From Spongiactinospora sp. TRM90649 (GTDB lineage Bacteria > Actinomycetota > Actinomycetes > Streptosporangiales > Streptosporangiaceae): 64,000 nucleotides of DNA. Shown piece by piece: positions 26,631 to 35,077 of this stretch. The stretch spans positions 157,986 to 221,985 of the forward strand of contig NZ_JARLTC010000015.1 in assembly GCF_029382225.1 (NCBI RefSeq). The letters run 5' to 3'. A program made the position numbers and the translations under genes. The notes under the pieces were generated by a model, which saw nothing but the letters and a program-made list of their open reading frames with translations, did no database searches and was not told the origin of the DNA. How positions within the stretch are numbered: the stretch's first letter is position 1; each line of letters starts with the position of its first letter.

Positions 26631-27377
26631 TCATGTACGGGGTTCCAGGAGGTACACCCGGGTCGTGCCGTACGGACCGGTGTCCTGCTGGTTCTTGCGC
26701 CGCCCCGTCACCACGGTGCGCAGCAGCCGGAAGCGCCCGGTGCGCAGCAGGACGTGCTCCTCCACCGGGTTGAAGTAGATCACCCGAACCTGGCGGGGGA
26801 CGCGCTCCACCGAGTCGATCAGGTTCCTGATCGTCGAGGCGAAGACGTCGCCCTGGAACGGATTGTTCAGGAACACCACGTTCACGTCGTCGGGGATGAC
26901 GTAGTCGAGCACGTCGCAGGTGATCAGGCGGACGTCGTCGCAGCGCAGCCGCAGCCGGGTGCGCGCCACGTTGGCCCGCGCGATCTGGTTCAGGTGCCGG
27001 GACAGCTCGACGCCGATCACCTTCTTGAACGGGTACCTGGCCGCCGCCTCCAGCACCATGCGGCCCATGCCCGAACCGAGGTCGATGAACACGTCGTCGG
27101 GGCCCACCTCCCGCCTGGGAAGCGTGCGCCGAAGGGTCATCCAGTTCGCCGGCGAGTAGTAGACGCGATCCCGGTGCGCCAGGCCCAGCTCCTCCAACTG
27201 GACGAACTCGGCGGTGTGCACGCCGTAACGCCACTCGAACAGCAGCTTGCCGGCGTTCCTGCGCAGCCAGGTGTACGGCCGGCGGGCCGTGCCGCCAAGT
27301 AACCCGCCCATGGCCTCGGCGCGCGCCCACTCGGCGGCGATGTCGACCACGGCGACGGACTCCAGGAGAACCGTCAT
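26631..27377 (-). CDS. Class I SAM-dependent methyltransferase
   Basis: The 248-aa protein has DVFIDLGSGMGRMVLEAAARY as its SAM glycine motif, VIGVELS with the ribose-binding Glu, and VVFLNNPFQG resembling the NPF/NPP motif of N- or Dot1-like methyltransferases. The upstream helix and TPAN-like YYSPANWMTLRRTL fit that grouping too. In this cluster it may methylate a sugar hydroxyl or amine, but a protein target is possible. The start MTVLLESVAVV at 27377 has GGGGAGGGG upstream. It is the third gene of the operon beginning at 29966. Confidence 0.8.
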   Translation of the reverse strand: MTVLLESVAVVDIAAEWARAEAMGGLLGGTARRPYTWLRRNAGKLLFEWRYGVHTAEFVQLEELGLAHRDRVYYSPANWMTLRRTLPRREVGPDDVFIDLGSGMGRMVLEAAARYPFKKVIGVELSRHLNQIARANVARTRLRLRCDDVRLITCDVLDYVIPDDVNVVFLNNPFQGDVFASTIRNLIDSVERVPRQVRVIYFNPVEEHVLLRTGRFRLLRTVVTGRRKNQQDTGPYGTTRVYLLEPRT

Positions 27378-27427
27378 GCCCCTCCCCTTCTCTTCCTCCC
27401 TCCTGGCTCGCGGTACCGGAGGGGTTG

Positions 27428-28648
27428 CTACGCGGGCCGGCCCTGTCCGGCTCCGCCCATGGCGGCCCGGTAGGCAGAGATCAACGCCTCCCGAGAACGC
27501 TCCCATGAGAGTGGCCCGGCGACGCGCCGCCGGCCGATCTCGCCCATCCTCGCGCGTTCGGCGGGATCGTCCAAGAGCTCGACGATCAGCTTCGCGAACG
27601 CGGACTCGTCGTTGCCGGGCGCGTAGAGCGCCGCCTCACCCGCCGACACCCGGGCCTCGCGCAACTCGAAGGAGACGATCGGCCGGGCCATCGCCATGTA
27701 CTCCATGACCTTGTTCATCGTGGAGACGTCGTTGAGCGGGTTGAGCGGGTCGGGCGACAGGCAGACGTCGGCGGTGGACAGGTAGCGCAGCAGGTCCTCG
27801 TCGGGGATCCGGCCGGTGAACTCCACCTGCTCGGCCAGTCCCAGCTCGCGGGACAGCGCCACCATGTCGTCGAAGGTGTCGCCCGCGCCGATGAAGACCG
27901 CGTGCCAGTCGGTGCGGTCGTGCTCGTCGCGCAGCCGGGCCAGCGCCCGCAGCGCGTAGTCCACGCCGTCCTGCGGCCCCATCACGCCCAGGTAGCAGAG
28001 CATGTGCGGCTTGCCCCGCCGCAGCTCGTCCTCCTTGGGCACCTGCCTGAACCGTTCGACGGCGGGCGCGCTGCGGACGACGAAGACGTCCTCCGGGCGC
28101 TTGCCGCCCCTGGTCATGGCGACCTGCCGGTAGCTCTCGTTGGTGGCGATCACGATGTCGGCGGCCCGGTACGTCCGGCGCTCCAGGTTGCAGACCGCCC
28201 GGTAGAGGAAGTCCTCGCCACGGTTGAACCGGGACAGGTACAGCTCGGGCACCAGGTCGTGCTGGTCGAAGACGAAACGCGCGCCGCGCCGCTTCATCCC
28301 CCGCGCGAGCAGGAAGAACAGGTCCGGCGGGTTGCAGGCGTGGACGACGTCCACGCGTCCGACCCGGCGGGCCAGCCGCCAGGTGTGCCACAGGGCGTGG
28401 CCGTACTCGCTCAGATAGCCGAGCGGGCCGCCGGTGGCGGCCCGCAGCGGGTAGCGGTGGATCCGCACCCCGTCGATCTCGGCCTCCGGCTCCGTGTCGC
28501 GCTTGGTCCCCTGCGGGCAGATGACATGCACCTCCCAGCCCTCGTCGCGCAGCGCCAGGCTCTCCTGCCAGACGCGCCGATCGAAGGGGACGGACAGGTT
28601 CTCGACAAGGATCAGCGCCTTGCCTGTGGTGCGTGCGTTACCAGCCAA
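27428..28648 (-). CDS. Glycosyltransferase family 4 (GT-B)
   Basis: The 406-aa enzyme has the N-terminal acceptor domain (ALILVENLSVPFDRRVWQES, DVVHACNPPDLFFLLARGMK) and the C-terminal nucleotide-binding domain (YLGVMGPQDGVDYALRAL, EFTGRIPDEDLLRYLSTADV, and NKVMEYMAMARPIVSFEL). The last stretch contains the EX7E-like sugar-nucleotide contact region. It resembles WfgS/WbuB-like transferases. The start is a TTG inside the end of the upstream dehydrogenase gene (11-bp overlap). Confidence 0.9.
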   Translation of the reverse strand: MAGNARTTGKALILVENLSVPFDRRVWQESLALRDEGWEVHVICPQGTKRDTEPEAEIDGVRIHRYPLRAATGGPLGYLSEYGHALWHTWRLARRVGRVDVVHACNPPDLFFLLARGMKRRGARFVFDQHDLVPELYLSRFNRGEDFLYRAVCNLERRTYRAADIVIATNESYRQVAMTRGGKRPEDVFVVRSAPAVERFRQVPKEDELRRGKPHMLCYLGVMGPQDGVDYALRALARLRDEHDRTDWHAVFIGAGDTFDDMVALSRELGLAEQVEFTGRIPDEDLLRYLSTADVCLSPDPLNPLNDVSTMNKVMEYMAMARPIVSFELREARVSAGEAALYAPGNDESAFAKLIVELLDDPAERARMGEIGRRRVAGPLSWERSREALISAYRAAMGGAGQGRPA

Positions 28649-29966
28649 GTCCCACGTATCCAGGTCGGTCCCGGCGCAGGGCCGCGTCGGGAAGGCGGAT
28701 CAGGTCGACGATGGTGCGGTCGGGGCCCGCGTCACCGAGGACGCGCAGCACGTCGGGGTCCTTGCAGCCGACGACGCAGACCTCTGCGTGCGCCAGGACG
28801 TCGTCGGCGGAGTTGGTGAGCAGTTCGCCGAGGTGGGGCAGCCGTCCCTCGATGTAGGCGCGGTTCGCGCCCATGAGCCGCGACAGCGTCACGTTCGCGT
28901 CGTAGATGCGCAGGTCGTAGCCCTTGCCGAGGAGGCGTTCGGCCAGCTCGACCAGCGGGCTCTCGCGCAGGTCGTCGGTGCCGGGCTTGAAGGAGAGGCC
29001 GAACAGGCCGATCCGCCGCTTCCCTGGCAAGGTGATCAGGTCGAAGGCGCGGCGCAGGTGCTCCTCGTTGGAGGACAGCACGTGGGAGAGGATCGGGACG
29101 GCGACGTCGGCGCGGCGCGCGGCGTAGACGAGGCCGCGCAGGTCCTTGGGCAGGCACGAGCCGCCGAAGGCGAAGCCGGGGCGGAGGTAGGCGGGGCTGA
29201 CGTTCAGCTTCCGGTCGGCCAGGAAGATCTCCATGACCTGGTGGGAGTCGAGGCCGAGGGCCCGGCAGACCGCTCCCAGCTCATTGGCGAAGCCGATCTT
29301 CAGTGCGTGGAACGAGTTATCGGCGTATTTCGTCATTTCAGCGACGGAGAGCGGCACCCGGAACACCTCGCCGGGTAAGTCCTCGTAGAGCGCGGCGACC
29401 GTGTCGCCGCTGAGCTCGTCGAACTGGCCGATCACGGTCTTGGGCGGCTCGTAGAAGTCGCGGACGCTGGTGCCCTCGCGTAAGAACTCCGGGTTGACCG
29501 CCACGCCGAAGTCGACGCCCGGGGTGCGCTGGGAGGCCTTGGCGAGGATCGGGATCAGCAGGTCCTCGCAGGTGCCGGGGAGCATGGTGCTGCGGAAGAC
29601 CACGGTGTGGCGGGGCTCCTGCGGGCCGCGGGCGCCCAGCGCCACGCCGATCTGTTCGGCGACCCGCTCCAGGTGATCGGTGGACAGGCTCCCGTTGGGC
29701 GCGGACGGCGTGCCCACGCACACCAGCGACACCTCCGACTCGGCGATCGCCGCCGCGACGTCGGTGGTGGCGCGCAGCGCCCCGGACTCCACCATCTCGG
29801 CGGTCAGCTCGCCGATGCGCTCCTCGACGACGGGCGCCTTGCCGCTCGCGATGAGCGCGACCTTGTCCGGGTTCACGTCGATCCCGATGACCTGGTGCCC
29901 GCGTGCAGCCAGGCAGGCGGCCGAAACCGAGCCGACGTACCCCAGTCCGAAAACGCTGATCCGCAA
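28638..29966 (-). CDS. Nucleotide-sugar dehydrogenase (GDP-mannose/UDP-glucose 6-dehydrogenase family)
   Basis: The 442-aa NAD-dependent enzyme oxidises C6 of a nucleotide hexose to a uronic acid. It starts LRISVFGLGYVGSVSAACLAARGH at a TTG with GAGGGGCGGGA upstream; no ATG is available at the right place. The active-site stretch FAFGGSCLPKDLRGL contains the catalytic Cys. The CLPKDLR form is closer to GDP-mannose dehydrogenase (AlgD) than to UDP-glucose dehydrogenase, and VNPEFLREGTSVRDFYEPPKTVIG also fits. It predicts an acidic, uronate-containing polymer. It is first in the operon running to 26631. Confidence 0.88.
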   Translation of the reverse strand: MRISVFGLGYVGSVSAACLAARGHQVIGIDVNPDKVALIASGKAPVVEERIGELTAEMVESGALRATTDVAAAIAESEVSLVCVGTPSAPNGSLSTDHLERVAEQIGVALGARGPQEPRHTVVFRSTMLPGTCEDLLIPILAKASQRTPGVDFGVAVNPEFLREGTSVRDFYEPPKTVIGQFDELSGDTVAALYEDLPGEVFRVPLSVAEMTKYADNSFHALKIGFANELGAVCRALGLDSHQVMEIFLADRKLNVSPAYLRPGFAFGGSCLPKDLRGLVYAARRADVAVPILSHVLSSNEEHLRRAFDLITLPGKRRIGLFGLSFKPGTDDLRESPLVELAERLLGKGYDLRIYDANVTLSRLMGANRAYIEGRLPHLGELLTNSADDVLAHAEVCVVGCKDPDVLRVLGDAGPDRTIVDLIRLPDAALRRDRPGYVGLGW

Positions 29967-30181
29967 CGGTGTCCCGCCCCTCTGTCGCCCCGGCACGCCG
30001 CCGGCCGCGGAGCGGGATGTGAAATTTCCTACCTTCCCCCGACTCCAACACAAATATCGTTCCAAGGCAACCGCTTGTTACACCCAAATTCGAACATCTT
30101 TGATGTATAGGGTTGATGATGCAACATGCGTAAGTGTCATGGAGCGGACACGCTATTGTGTACGGTGATAGTAGCATTTAG

Positions 30182-30206
30182 TGTGTCCACCACGTGTTCC
30201 GGCGGA
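30182..30206. other. Imperfect hairpin in the divergent promoter region
   Basis: TGTCCACC and GGCGGACA pair over 7 of 8 positions around a 9-nt loop, in the 286-bp low-GC gap between the dehydrogenase and acyltransferase genes. GTGTC and GACAC at 30134-30151 form another small inverted repeat nearby. No U-tract follows, so this is more likely regulatory than a terminator. Confidence 0.25.
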
Positions 30207-30208
30207 CA

Positions 30209-30223
30209 GTTCGTTATATTAAC
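30209..30223. promoter_or_regulatory. AT-rich palindrome upstream of acyltransferase
   Basis: TCGTTATATTAACGA has perfect 6-bp arms around TAT and lies 30 bp before the acyltransferase ATG. It is one of the most AT-rich stretches of the window. It is a good candidate for a TetR/MarR-type operator or promoter element controlling the divergent dehydrogenase and acyltransferase transcripts. Confidence 0.4.
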
Positions 30224-30252
30224 GAGTTTGCCACTCACCGTTCGGGGATCAA

Positions 30253-31353
30253 ATGGCTGACAGTCACACCGGATCGCCCCGGACATCGGCGGACGTACCG
30301 TTACCAGCACCGCCTCGGCTCCCATCATTGACAGGTTTACGATGGTTCGCCGCGTTCGTTGTGTTCGGCTTCCACGTTCACCACAGCGGCCTCACCGACG
30401 ACCCGGTGATTTCGGGGATCTTGGGTGTGCTATTCGAGGCTGGTGCGTCAGGTGTGCCGTTCTTCTTTGTTCTGTCAGGAATGGTACTCACTTGGTCGGC
30501 ACGCCCCGGCACCCGGCCCTCCACTTTCTGGCGGCGGCGCGCGGCCCGCGTGCTGCCCAACCACGTGGCCACCTGGATCGGCGTCCTCGCGCTCCTCTTC
30601 GTGCTGGGCGAGGTCTTCCGGACCGGTCCCGCGATCAGCGGCCTGTTCCTGGTCCAGGCGTGGTTCCCCGACGAGGCCTACTACTTCGGCGGCAACACCC
30701 CTGCCTGGTCGCTGTCCTGCGAACTGGCCTTCTACGCCGCGTTCCCGCTGCTGCTGCCGCTGGTCCGGCGCATCCCCGGCAAGCGGCTGTGGGCGGTCGC
30801 GGTGGCCATGTTCGGCGGGATCTGGCTGGTGCCGCTGGCCACGCTGGCGCTGCCGGTGGACCTCGGCTACTGGTTCGTCTGGATCTTCCCGATCACCCGC
30901 GCCCTGGAGTTCGCGCTCGGCATGACGATCGCGGTGATGGTCAGGGAGGGGCGCTGGCACGGTCCCGGGCTGCTGCCGTCCGGACTGCTGGTGCTGGCCG
31001 CCTACCTGACCGTCCCCTACGTGCCGGACGCCTGGGGGTGGGTCGCCTGGATGGCCGGGCCGTACGCGGTGCTGATCGCCGCCGCGGCCGTGGCCGACGT
31101 GCGGGGCAGCAGGTCGCTGCTGCGCGCGCCGGTGCTCGTCTGGCTCGGTGAGGTGTCCTTCGCGTTCTACCTGGTTCACCAGAGCGTGGTCCGGCTGGTG
31201 GCGTGGCTGGCCGGCGACCAGCCGCAGGCGCCGCTGGCGCTGGCCGGGATCGCGGCCATGCTGGCGCTGGCGGTCGCCGCCGCGTGGGCGCTGTACCGGA
31301 TCGTCGAACGCCCGCTGGAACGCAGGCTGAGCGGGGCCAGGGTCACCGGCTGA
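30253..31353 (+). CDS. Membrane O-acyltransferase (acyltransferase family 3)
   Basis: The 366-aa protein has about ten helices. It shows LTGLRWFAAFVVFGFHVHH (catalytic His region), GVPFFFVLSGMVLTWS, RRAARVLPNHVATW and NTPAWSLSCELAFYAAFPLL, the expected acyltransferase-3 landmarks. It likely O-acylates a sugar of the polymer or its lipid-linked precursor, using a membrane-supplied acyl donor. Its 3' end overlaps the convergent GNAT gene by 11 bp. Confidence 0.88.
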   Translation: MADSHTGSPRTSADVPLPAPPRLPSLTGLRWFAAFVVFGFHVHHSGLTDDPVISGILGVLFEAGASGVPFFFVLSGMVLTWSARPGTRPSTFWRRRAARVLPNHVATWIGVLALLFVLGEVFRTGPAISGLFLVQAWFPDEAYYFGGNTPAWSLSCELAFYAAFPLLLPLVRRIPGKRLWAVAVAMFGGIWLVPLATLALPVDLGYWFVWIFPITRALEFALGMTIAVMVREGRWHGPGLLPSGLLVLAAYLTVPYVPDAWGWVAWMAGPYAVLIAAAAVADVRGSRSLLRAPVLVWLGEVSFAFYLVHQSVVRLVAWLAGDQPQAPLALAGIAAMLALAVAAAWALYRIVERPLERRLSGARVTG

Positions 31354-32407
31354 GCGACCTCAGCCCGTGCACGGCCCGCCGCAGCGCCGGGGCGATGGGC
31401 GAGCGCTTCACCGCCGAGGTGACGGCCACGCCCGCCCGCCGCACCAACCGGCCCGCCGTTCCCCGGGTGACCATGCCCTGGCAGACCATGGTCTCGCCGG
31501 TCTTGGCGCGCCGCTTGTACTCGTCGTCGCCGCGGCCGAGGTCGATGCGCGTCACGCCCAGCTCGGGCGCGGCGGCGACCAGCTCGCGCAGCAGGATCCA
31601 GCCCGGCGCCAGGTTGGAACGGGCCGGGTCGTAGACCGGGAACCACCAGTGCAGCACGCCGTCCGAGCGCATCCCGAAGTGCGCCGCCAGCAGGTGCGGG
31701 CCCGCGTGCAGGGTGGACAGGACGCCGGCGAACGACGTGCCCCGGGTGTGCAGCAGGGCCGACAGCAGCTCGCGCCTGCCGGGCGTGGCGAAGTAGTCGC
31801 GCGCGCCGGTCGCGGCGTACTGCGCCCGCTTCAGCTCGATCACCTGGTCGAGCGCGGACTCGTCCACGATGTCGGCGGCGAAGCGGATCGGGCCCAGCTC
31901 GCGCTCGGCCTTGGCGGTGCGCCGCCGCGCCTGGCCCATGTTGTCCTTGCCGCTGCGCGAGGCCCGGCCCAGGTAACCGTCCAGGCCCCCGGTGGTGTCC
32001 ACGTGCGGCGACGGCCGCCGGGACTCCACCCACGGCTCGAAGTCGCCGAGACCGTCGAGCAGGTGGTCGAACGCGAACTGGCGCACTCCCTTGGCCAGCA
32101 GCTTCGCGACCGGGAAGGCGCACCCCGGCTCCATGATCGGCGCCTGGAAGTCGGCGCCAGGCCAGCCCACGGGCCTGATCAGGGCGCGCTCGCGATGGTG
32201 CGGCAGCAGCGCCCGGACCTTGCCCCCCTCGTCGCGGGCGACCGCGACGAGCACCTCGGCCCCGCTCGCGTGCACGGCGGCGGCGAACCCCGGGTGGAAG
32301 TACGGGCTGTCCAGCGCGGGGTTGGCGCTCCTGAGCGTGTGCCAGGAGTCCAGCTCCTCGGCGCCGAGCGCGTCGTAGGGGAGCGTGCGGATGCTCGTGA
32401 TGGTCAT
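31343..32407 (-). CDS. GNAT/FemAB-like acetyltransferase (CelD/BcsL type)
   Basis: The 354-aa soluble protein resembles the Acetyltransf_6 group found in cellulose and capsule loci. It starts MTITSIRTLPYDALGAEELDSWHTL, continues DSPYFHPGFAAAVHASG, and has the C-terminal acyl-CoA fold with LHTRGTSFAGVL, LLAAHFGMRSDGVLHWWFPV and TRIDLGRGDDEYKRR. Related proteins N-acylate amino sugars or attach amino acids. Its ATG overlaps the upstream GT2 stop by one base (TGATG), so these two are coupled. Confidence 0.82.
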   Translation of the reverse strand: MTITSIRTLPYDALGAEELDSWHTLRSANPALDSPYFHPGFAAAVHASGAEVLVAVARDEGGKVRALLPHHRERALIRPVGWPGADFQAPIMEPGCAFPVAKLLAKGVRQFAFDHLLDGLGDFEPWVESRRPSPHVDTTGGLDGYLGRASRSGKDNMGQARRRTAKAERELGPIRFAADIVDESALDQVIELKRAQYAATGARDYFATPGRRELLSALLHTRGTSFAGVLSTLHAGPHLLAAHFGMRSDGVLHWWFPVYDPARSNLAPGWILLRELVAAAPELGVTRIDLGRGDDEYKRRAKTGETMVCQGMVTRGTAGRLVRRAGVAVTSAVKRSPIAPALRRAVHGLRSLSR

Positions 32408-33357
32408 CAACCCGCCTGTGCCTGAAGGCGGCGTGAGGGCCGCAGCAGCGTCGCGACCGACTCGCGTGAGGTGCGGCGGCCCGTCAGCGCGCGCACCGCC
32501 TCGCCCAGGATCACCGCCAGGTAGTAGATCGCGCCCGGGATCGATCCATGGCGGCGCCGGAACAACCTGACCTTGTTGACCACGAGCAGCGCGGCGAGCG
32601 CCGGGTTGACCCCCGAGTCGCCGCCGATGTGCTCGATCACCGCGCTCGGCTCGTACCAGAGCGTCCAGCCCAGGTCGGCCGCCCGCAGGGTGAACTCGGT
32701 CTCCTCGCTGTAGAGGAAGAACGACTCGTCCCAGGGGCCGACCTCGCGCCACGCCTTCGCGGAGATCATCATGGCCGCGCCGGTCGCCCACGCCCACTCG
32801 GCGCCGTCCGGGCCCTCGTAGTGGCGGGGATCGGTGACCAGCTCGCCCAGCGAGCCGATCCGGCCCGCAAGGTTGCCGCCGATCACCGACTCGATCAGCG
32901 CCCGCAGGATCGTCGGCGTGCGGCGCAGCGAGGGCTGCAGCGAGCCGTCCGGGTTGAGCAGCCTGGGCGCGGTGATCCCGCGCCCCTCCGGGCGCAGCGC
33001 CTCCGCCAGGACGGCCAGCGAGCCCGGCCGCACCCGGCAGTCCGGGTTGAGCACCAGGATGGCGTCGAGGGCGTCGAGATCGAGGGCGGCGACCCCGGCG
33101 TTGATGGCCGCCGCGTAGCCCGCGTTCCTGCCGACCTGGACCGTCCGGACCGGCAGGCCGGGGCCCGCCATCCGGTCGGAGATGGCCGCCGACTCGTCCT
33201 TGGAGGCGTTGTCCGCCACCACGACGCCGGAAAGGCGCGCGCCCTTGGCCCCGTCGGGGAGGGACGCCAGGCATCCCTCGATGACGTCGGCGCTGTTGTA
33301 GGTCACGATGACCACGGCGACCCGTGACACGCCGTGATCCGCTGTTGGTTCGGACAA
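32407..33357 (-). CDS. Glycosyltransferase family 2 (rhamnosyltransferase-like)
   Basis: The 316-aa enzyme has AVVIVTYNSADVIEGCLASL, VVVADNASKDES, the DXD-equivalent LVLNPDCRVRPGSL and the late GPWDESFFLYSEETEF motif. That set is typical of WbbL-like rhamnosyltransferases, which would match the dTDP-rhamnose supply here, though donor prediction from sequence is uncertain. The start is a TTG with GAGGGAG upstream. Confidence 0.85.
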   Translation of the reverse strand: MSEPTADHGVSRVAVVIVTYNSADVIEGCLASLPDGAKGARLSGVVVADNASKDESAAISDRMAGPGLPVRTVQVGRNAGYAAAINAGVAALDLDALDAILVLNPDCRVRPGSLAVLAEALRPEGRGITAPRLLNPDGSLQPSLRRTPTILRALIESVIGGNLAGRIGSLGELVTDPRHYEGPDGAEWAWATGAAMMISAKAWREVGPWDESFFLYSEETEFTLRAADLGWTLWYEPSAVIEHIGGDSGVNPALAALLVVNKVRLFRRRHGSIPGAIYYLAVILGEAVRALTGRRTSRESVATLLRPSRRLQAQAG

Positions 33358-33367
33358 CGCTGCTCCC

Positions 33368-34036
33368 TCAGCCGCGTAACCGCTTGAAGGCGCGCGCCGC
33401 CGATGCGCGGGCGCGGCCGGTGACCGATGGCCTGCCGTCCAGGACCCTGTCGATCCAGGGCTGGTCGAGATCGTGCCGCAGGCTGGTGCGGGCCTGCAGC
33501 CACGTGCCCGGGCTCGTCCGTCCGCCGTCGCTGGTGTAGGCCCGGGTGACCTTCACGTCGCGCAGCCGCCGCAGGACGTGCCGGTCGTAGGAGCCGAACG
33601 GGATGGCCACCCTCGACACGGGCCGCCCGGTCAGCTCGGCGAGCACCCGGCAGGCGTCGACGAGCTCCGGTTCGATCTCCTTGGGGGCGAGCCGCCGCCA
33701 GTCGCGGTGCGCCCAGCCGTGCGAGCCGATCCGCATGCCCGCGCCTAGCAGCTCGCGCACGCCGTCGGCGTCGAGCCGTCCCGGCTCGCCGAGCAGGCCC
33801 GCCAGCACGAAGAACTCCGCGGTCAGCCCGCGTTCGAGCAGGCGCGGCAGCGCGATCTCCAGGTCGGAGGCGTTGCCGTCGTCGAAGGTGATCCGGACGT
33901 CGCTCCGGCCCATCACCGAGTCGAGCACCCGCTCGAACCGCTCGACGTCGACCCAGGTCAGATCCTCGTCGGGGTCCAGTTCGCGTACGGCAGGGCCGAT
34001 TCCATGCACAGTGACATTGACGATCGAACTCGTCAT
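33368..34036 (-). CDS. Polysaccharide deacetylase (NodB-like, CE4)
   Basis: The 222-aa protein is a compact NodB domain with ITFDDGNASDLEIALPRLLE (the Asp-Asp motif), GSHGWAHRDW (the metal-binding HxxxH motif) and AIPFGSYDRHVLRRL. It has no signal peptide, so it probably works inside the cell on a nucleotide- or lipid-linked sugar, or is secreted by another route. The start at 34036 has GGGTGGGG upstream; an ATG 15 bp earlier is possible. It precedes the GT2 gene by 10 bp. Confidence 0.83.
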   Translation of the reverse strand: MTSSIVNVTVHGIGPAVRELDPDEDLTWVDVERFERVLDSVMGRSDVRITFDDGNASDLEIALPRLLERGLTAEFFVLAGLLGEPGRLDADGVRELLGAGMRIGSHGWAHRDWRRLAPKEIEPELVDACRVLAELTGRPVSRVAIPFGSYDRHVLRRLRDVKVTRAYTSDGGRTSPGTWLQARTSLRHDLDQPWIDRVLDGRPSVTGRARASAARAFKRLRG

Positions 34037-34094
34037 CGACCCCACCCTCATATCCCCGACTCCACCGTCATATCGGGACGCGCGGCGTCCCGTG

Positions 34095-35036
34095 TTACAC
34101 ACTCGCCGCCGCGTCACGGGAACGGTCCGCGTACCAGGCGACCGTGGCCCGCAGCCCGTCGCCGAGCGGCGTCGCCGGGCTCCAGCCCAGCACCTCCTCG
34201 GCGCTCGCGATGTCGGCGATCTGCGGGTTGTCCAGCGGGCGGTCCGGCAGCGCGCCGAAGTTCGGGCGTCCCGAGCCGCCGACGATCCGGGCCAGCCGTT
34301 CGACGGTCTCCCTGATCGACACCCGTTCGCCCGCGCCGACGTCGAAGACGCCTCCCGCCGCCTTCTCGGCCGCCGCGGCGGCGAGGAACGCGTCCACCAC
34401 GTCCTCGACGTAGACCCAGTCGATCAGCCGGGTGCCGCTGGACAGCGCGGGGTCCTCGCCGCGCAGCAGCGCCCGCGTCACGTACGGCACCAGCCGCCGC
34501 GGCTCGTCGTTGCCCGGCCCGTAGACCATGGCCACCCGGAGGACCGAGACCGGCACCCCCCACAGTCCGTGGAACATCCGCGCGTAGGAGGTCGCCGCCG
34601 TCTTCGCCGCCGCGTACGGCGAGCAGGGCGTGGCGTCGCCCTCCCGGGACTCCTCCACCGACCCCGCCAGCACCACCCTGGTGCCCGGCCGGGTGGTGGC
34701 GACCGCGGTGAGCAGGTTCACCGCCGCGCCCAGGTTGGCGTGCAGCGTCGGCAGCACCGCGTTGGCGTCGCGGGTTCCCGAGACCTCGCTGGCCAGGTGG
34801 AACAGCACGTCGGGCCGCGCCGACCTGATCAGGTTCCCGGCGGCCTCCGGGTCGGTGAGGTCGGCGGTGTGCCACACCTCGCCCGACGCCTGGGGCTGCG
34901 GCCGGCGGCTGACGGCGTGCACCTCGGCGTCCAGCGAGCCCAGCCGGGCGGCCAGTCGGCCGCCGACGAACCCGGTGGCGCCGGTGACGAGCACCCGCTT
35001 GCCGTACCAGTCGTATGGTCCCTCGGCAGGGGCCAT
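34095..35036 (-). CDS. NAD-dependent epimerase/dehydratase (extended SDR)
   Basis: The 313-aa protein shows VLVTGATGFVGGRLAARL, VLFHLASEVSGTRD, VVLAGSVEESREG, the catalytic CSPYAAAKTAATSYARM, and VYGPGNDEPRRLVPYV. These mark nucleotide-sugar epimerases, dehydratases and reductases such as GDP-mannose or dTDP-sugar enzymes. It heads the four-gene run down to 31343. The exact substrate is unknown. Confidence 0.82.
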   Translation of the reverse strand: MAPAEGPYDWYGKRVLVTGATGFVGGRLAARLGSLDAEVHAVSRRPQPQASGEVWHTADLTDPEAAGNLIRSARPDVLFHLASEVSGTRDANAVLPTLHANLGAAVNLLTAVATTRPGTRVVLAGSVEESREGDATPCSPYAAAKTAATSYARMFHGLWGVPVSVLRVAMVYGPGNDEPRRLVPYVTRALLRGEDPALSSGTRLIDWVYVEDVVDAFLAAAAAEKAAGGVFDVGAGERVSIRETVERLARIVGGSGRPNFGALPDRPLDNPQIADIASAEEVLGWSPATPLGDGLRATVAWYADRSRDAAASV

Positions 35037-35077
35037 TCAGATCCTCCTCGACGCGGTTTCATGCCGGAGGACTCAGA

